Assembly: GCA_945926705.1 (NCBI GenBank)
Contig: CAMEMA010000059.1
Coordinates: 1 to 6,382 of the forward strand
DNA: 6,382 nt
Direction: 5' to 3'
DNA from: an uncultured Clostridia bacterium
Lineage (GTDB): Bacteria > Bacillota > Clostridia > Oscillospirales > Acutalibacteraceae
The notes beneath the pieces were generated by a model, which worked only from the letters and a program-made list of their open reading frames with translations, did no database searches and had not been told where the DNA came from. Below, one piece after another: positions 5,551 to 6,382 of the stretch (position 1 is the first letter of the stretch; each line of letters opens with the position of its first letter). Both the position numbers and the translations under genes were made by a program.

Positions 5551-6382
5551 ATGCTTCCACAACAAATACTATATAAATTTTCAAAATTTATACTTCAAGA
5601 ACACCTTATAGAAGGAACATTTAAAGCAATTAAAGTACAAAAAGCAAAAGGAAATATAAATTATTATATCTATCCTAATTTAGAAGTACTACCAGCAGAT
5701 ACAAGAGCTATAGTAATAAAGCAACTTAAATATTTTATAAAGAACAACAAAAATCCAAAAGACTCAATAGGATACAGTACAGTTTTAAATTGTACAAATA
5801 AAAATGAATGGGCAAAAACAATATGTGGGGAAATTTGTTTAAATACCATAGCGAGTAATATATTAAACTTATATAACAAACATATAATAATACCAAAATA
5901 TACACATATTATAGATAATATATCAAGTATAGAAAGAATATATGTTTGGAAAACATTAAACAATAAGGATCCGACTTTACTTTTTTATAATAGAAAACAC
6001 ATTACTAATAGTTCAAATATGAATTACTATCTTTTTCCATATCCAGGTACTCTAAAGGCAGATAAAGACGAACAAAAAATAACTGATTGTTTGAATCAAT
6101 TAATATCACGTGGGAAATTGTCTACCAATCAAAAAAATAATTTTAAGGCACTATACACACTTTCTGAAGTATACATTAATAGGATATCCGCAGATGTTTT
6201 TCGTGATATATTTCGTAGTGTAACAAGCGATGGCAAAAATGAAGAATTTATAATTGAACCTAGCCAAATTGAAGAAAAGTTTAAATTAAAGAATTATAAA
6301 GACGATGGAAGCTACTGCGGAGCTTCGACCCAAACTGAAGAGACTATGAATCGGCAAGGACAAGCGCCTACTCCGCGAAGAA
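5551..6382 (+). CDS. Hypothetical protein, 277+ residues, runs off the window
   Basis: I do not recognise this protein. The frame is open from the ATG to the right edge. The start is well supported: AAGGAGG (5536-5542) is 8 bases upstream, behind a perfect promoter. There is no signal peptide or membrane segment; the sequence is rich in Ile, Asn, Lys and Tyr, largely soluble in character. Visible landmarks are an N-terminal region with INYYIYPNLEVLP (about 36-48), scattered Cys, LNNKDPTLLFY (136-146) and a charged region with SADVFRDIF. From about residue 253 (YCGASTQTEE and on) it turns polar, Gln/Thr/Pro-rich and linker-like, and the DNA there is far richer in G+C. LNNKDPTLLFY faintly recalls the segment ahead of transglutaminase-like cores in some clostridial proteins, but no catalytic motif is visible; this is only a hunch. 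It may be an accessory gene: it stands alone after the pgk terminator and has very A/T-rich codons with many ATA. Confidence 0.75.
   Translation, partial: MLPQQILYKFSKFILQEHLIEGTFKAIKVQKAKGNINYYIYPNLEVLPADTRAIVIKQLKYFIKNNKNPKDSIGYSTVLNCTNKNEWAKTICGEICLNTIASNILNLYNKHIIIPKYTHIIDNISSIERIYVWKTLNNKDPTLLFYNRKHITNSSNMNYYLFPYPGTLKADKDEQKITDCLNQLISRGKLSTNQKNNFKALYTLSEVYINRISADVFRDIFRSVTSDGKNEEFIIEPSQIEEKFKLKNYKDDGSYCGASTQTEETMNRQGQAPTPRR

Noticed and set aside
5670..5963. 97-residue hydrophobic frame on the - strand
   Set aside because: It is antisense to the 5551 gene, which has a consensus promoter and ribosome binding site; the hydrophobic look comes from reading A-rich codons backwards.

Overview
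The window is low-GC, strongly A/T-biased DNA with consensus sigma-A promoters (TTGACA, 17 bases, TATAAT), AAGGAG-type ribosome binding sites and a spmA-spmB sporulation pair. This points to an endospore-forming member of the Clostridia (Bacillota). The species cannot be named from the sequence. Housekeeping genes (tsaD, spmA/spmB, an AbrB-type regulator, pgk) are recognisable; three other genes are not assignable to a precise function.

Layout from left to right. Bases 1-486 are the 3' half of tsaD (tRNA t6A synthesis) on the + strand. It ends at a hairpin that probably serves both strands, because an unknown 165-residue gene (540-1037, - strand) converges on it. That gene has its own well-formed promoter. 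A gene-poor stretch of about 300 bases follows, holding at most a decayed reading frame. Next comes a - strand gene (1436-1723) for a 95-residue peptide with an acidic leader ending in LEYVSGG and a cysteine-rich remainder. It looks like a double-glycine-leader secreted peptide precursor, with a terminator behind it and a candidate promoter in front. No transporter or modifying enzyme for it lies in the window.

Bases 1994-3089 (- strand) hold spmB and spmA, overlapping by 8 bases in an spmA-to-spmB operon. A stretch of about 570 very A/T-rich bases without a convincing gene separates them from a divergent + strand half. That half has an AbrB-family DNA-binding protein with a C-terminal four-cysteine module, behind a strong promoter and a folded leader, and then pgk (phosphoglycerate kinase), with its own promoter and terminator. 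A last + strand gene starts at 5551 behind a perfect consensus promoter. It is unidentified and runs off the right edge, and base composition changes sharply in its last 75 bases.

The genes do not form one pathway. The window is mostly a series of short, independently promoted and terminated units. Most deserving of follow-up are the orphan double-glycine peptide, the unknown gene at the right edge with its compositional break, and the unknown convergent gene beside tsaD. I did not find a clear multi-gene new system.
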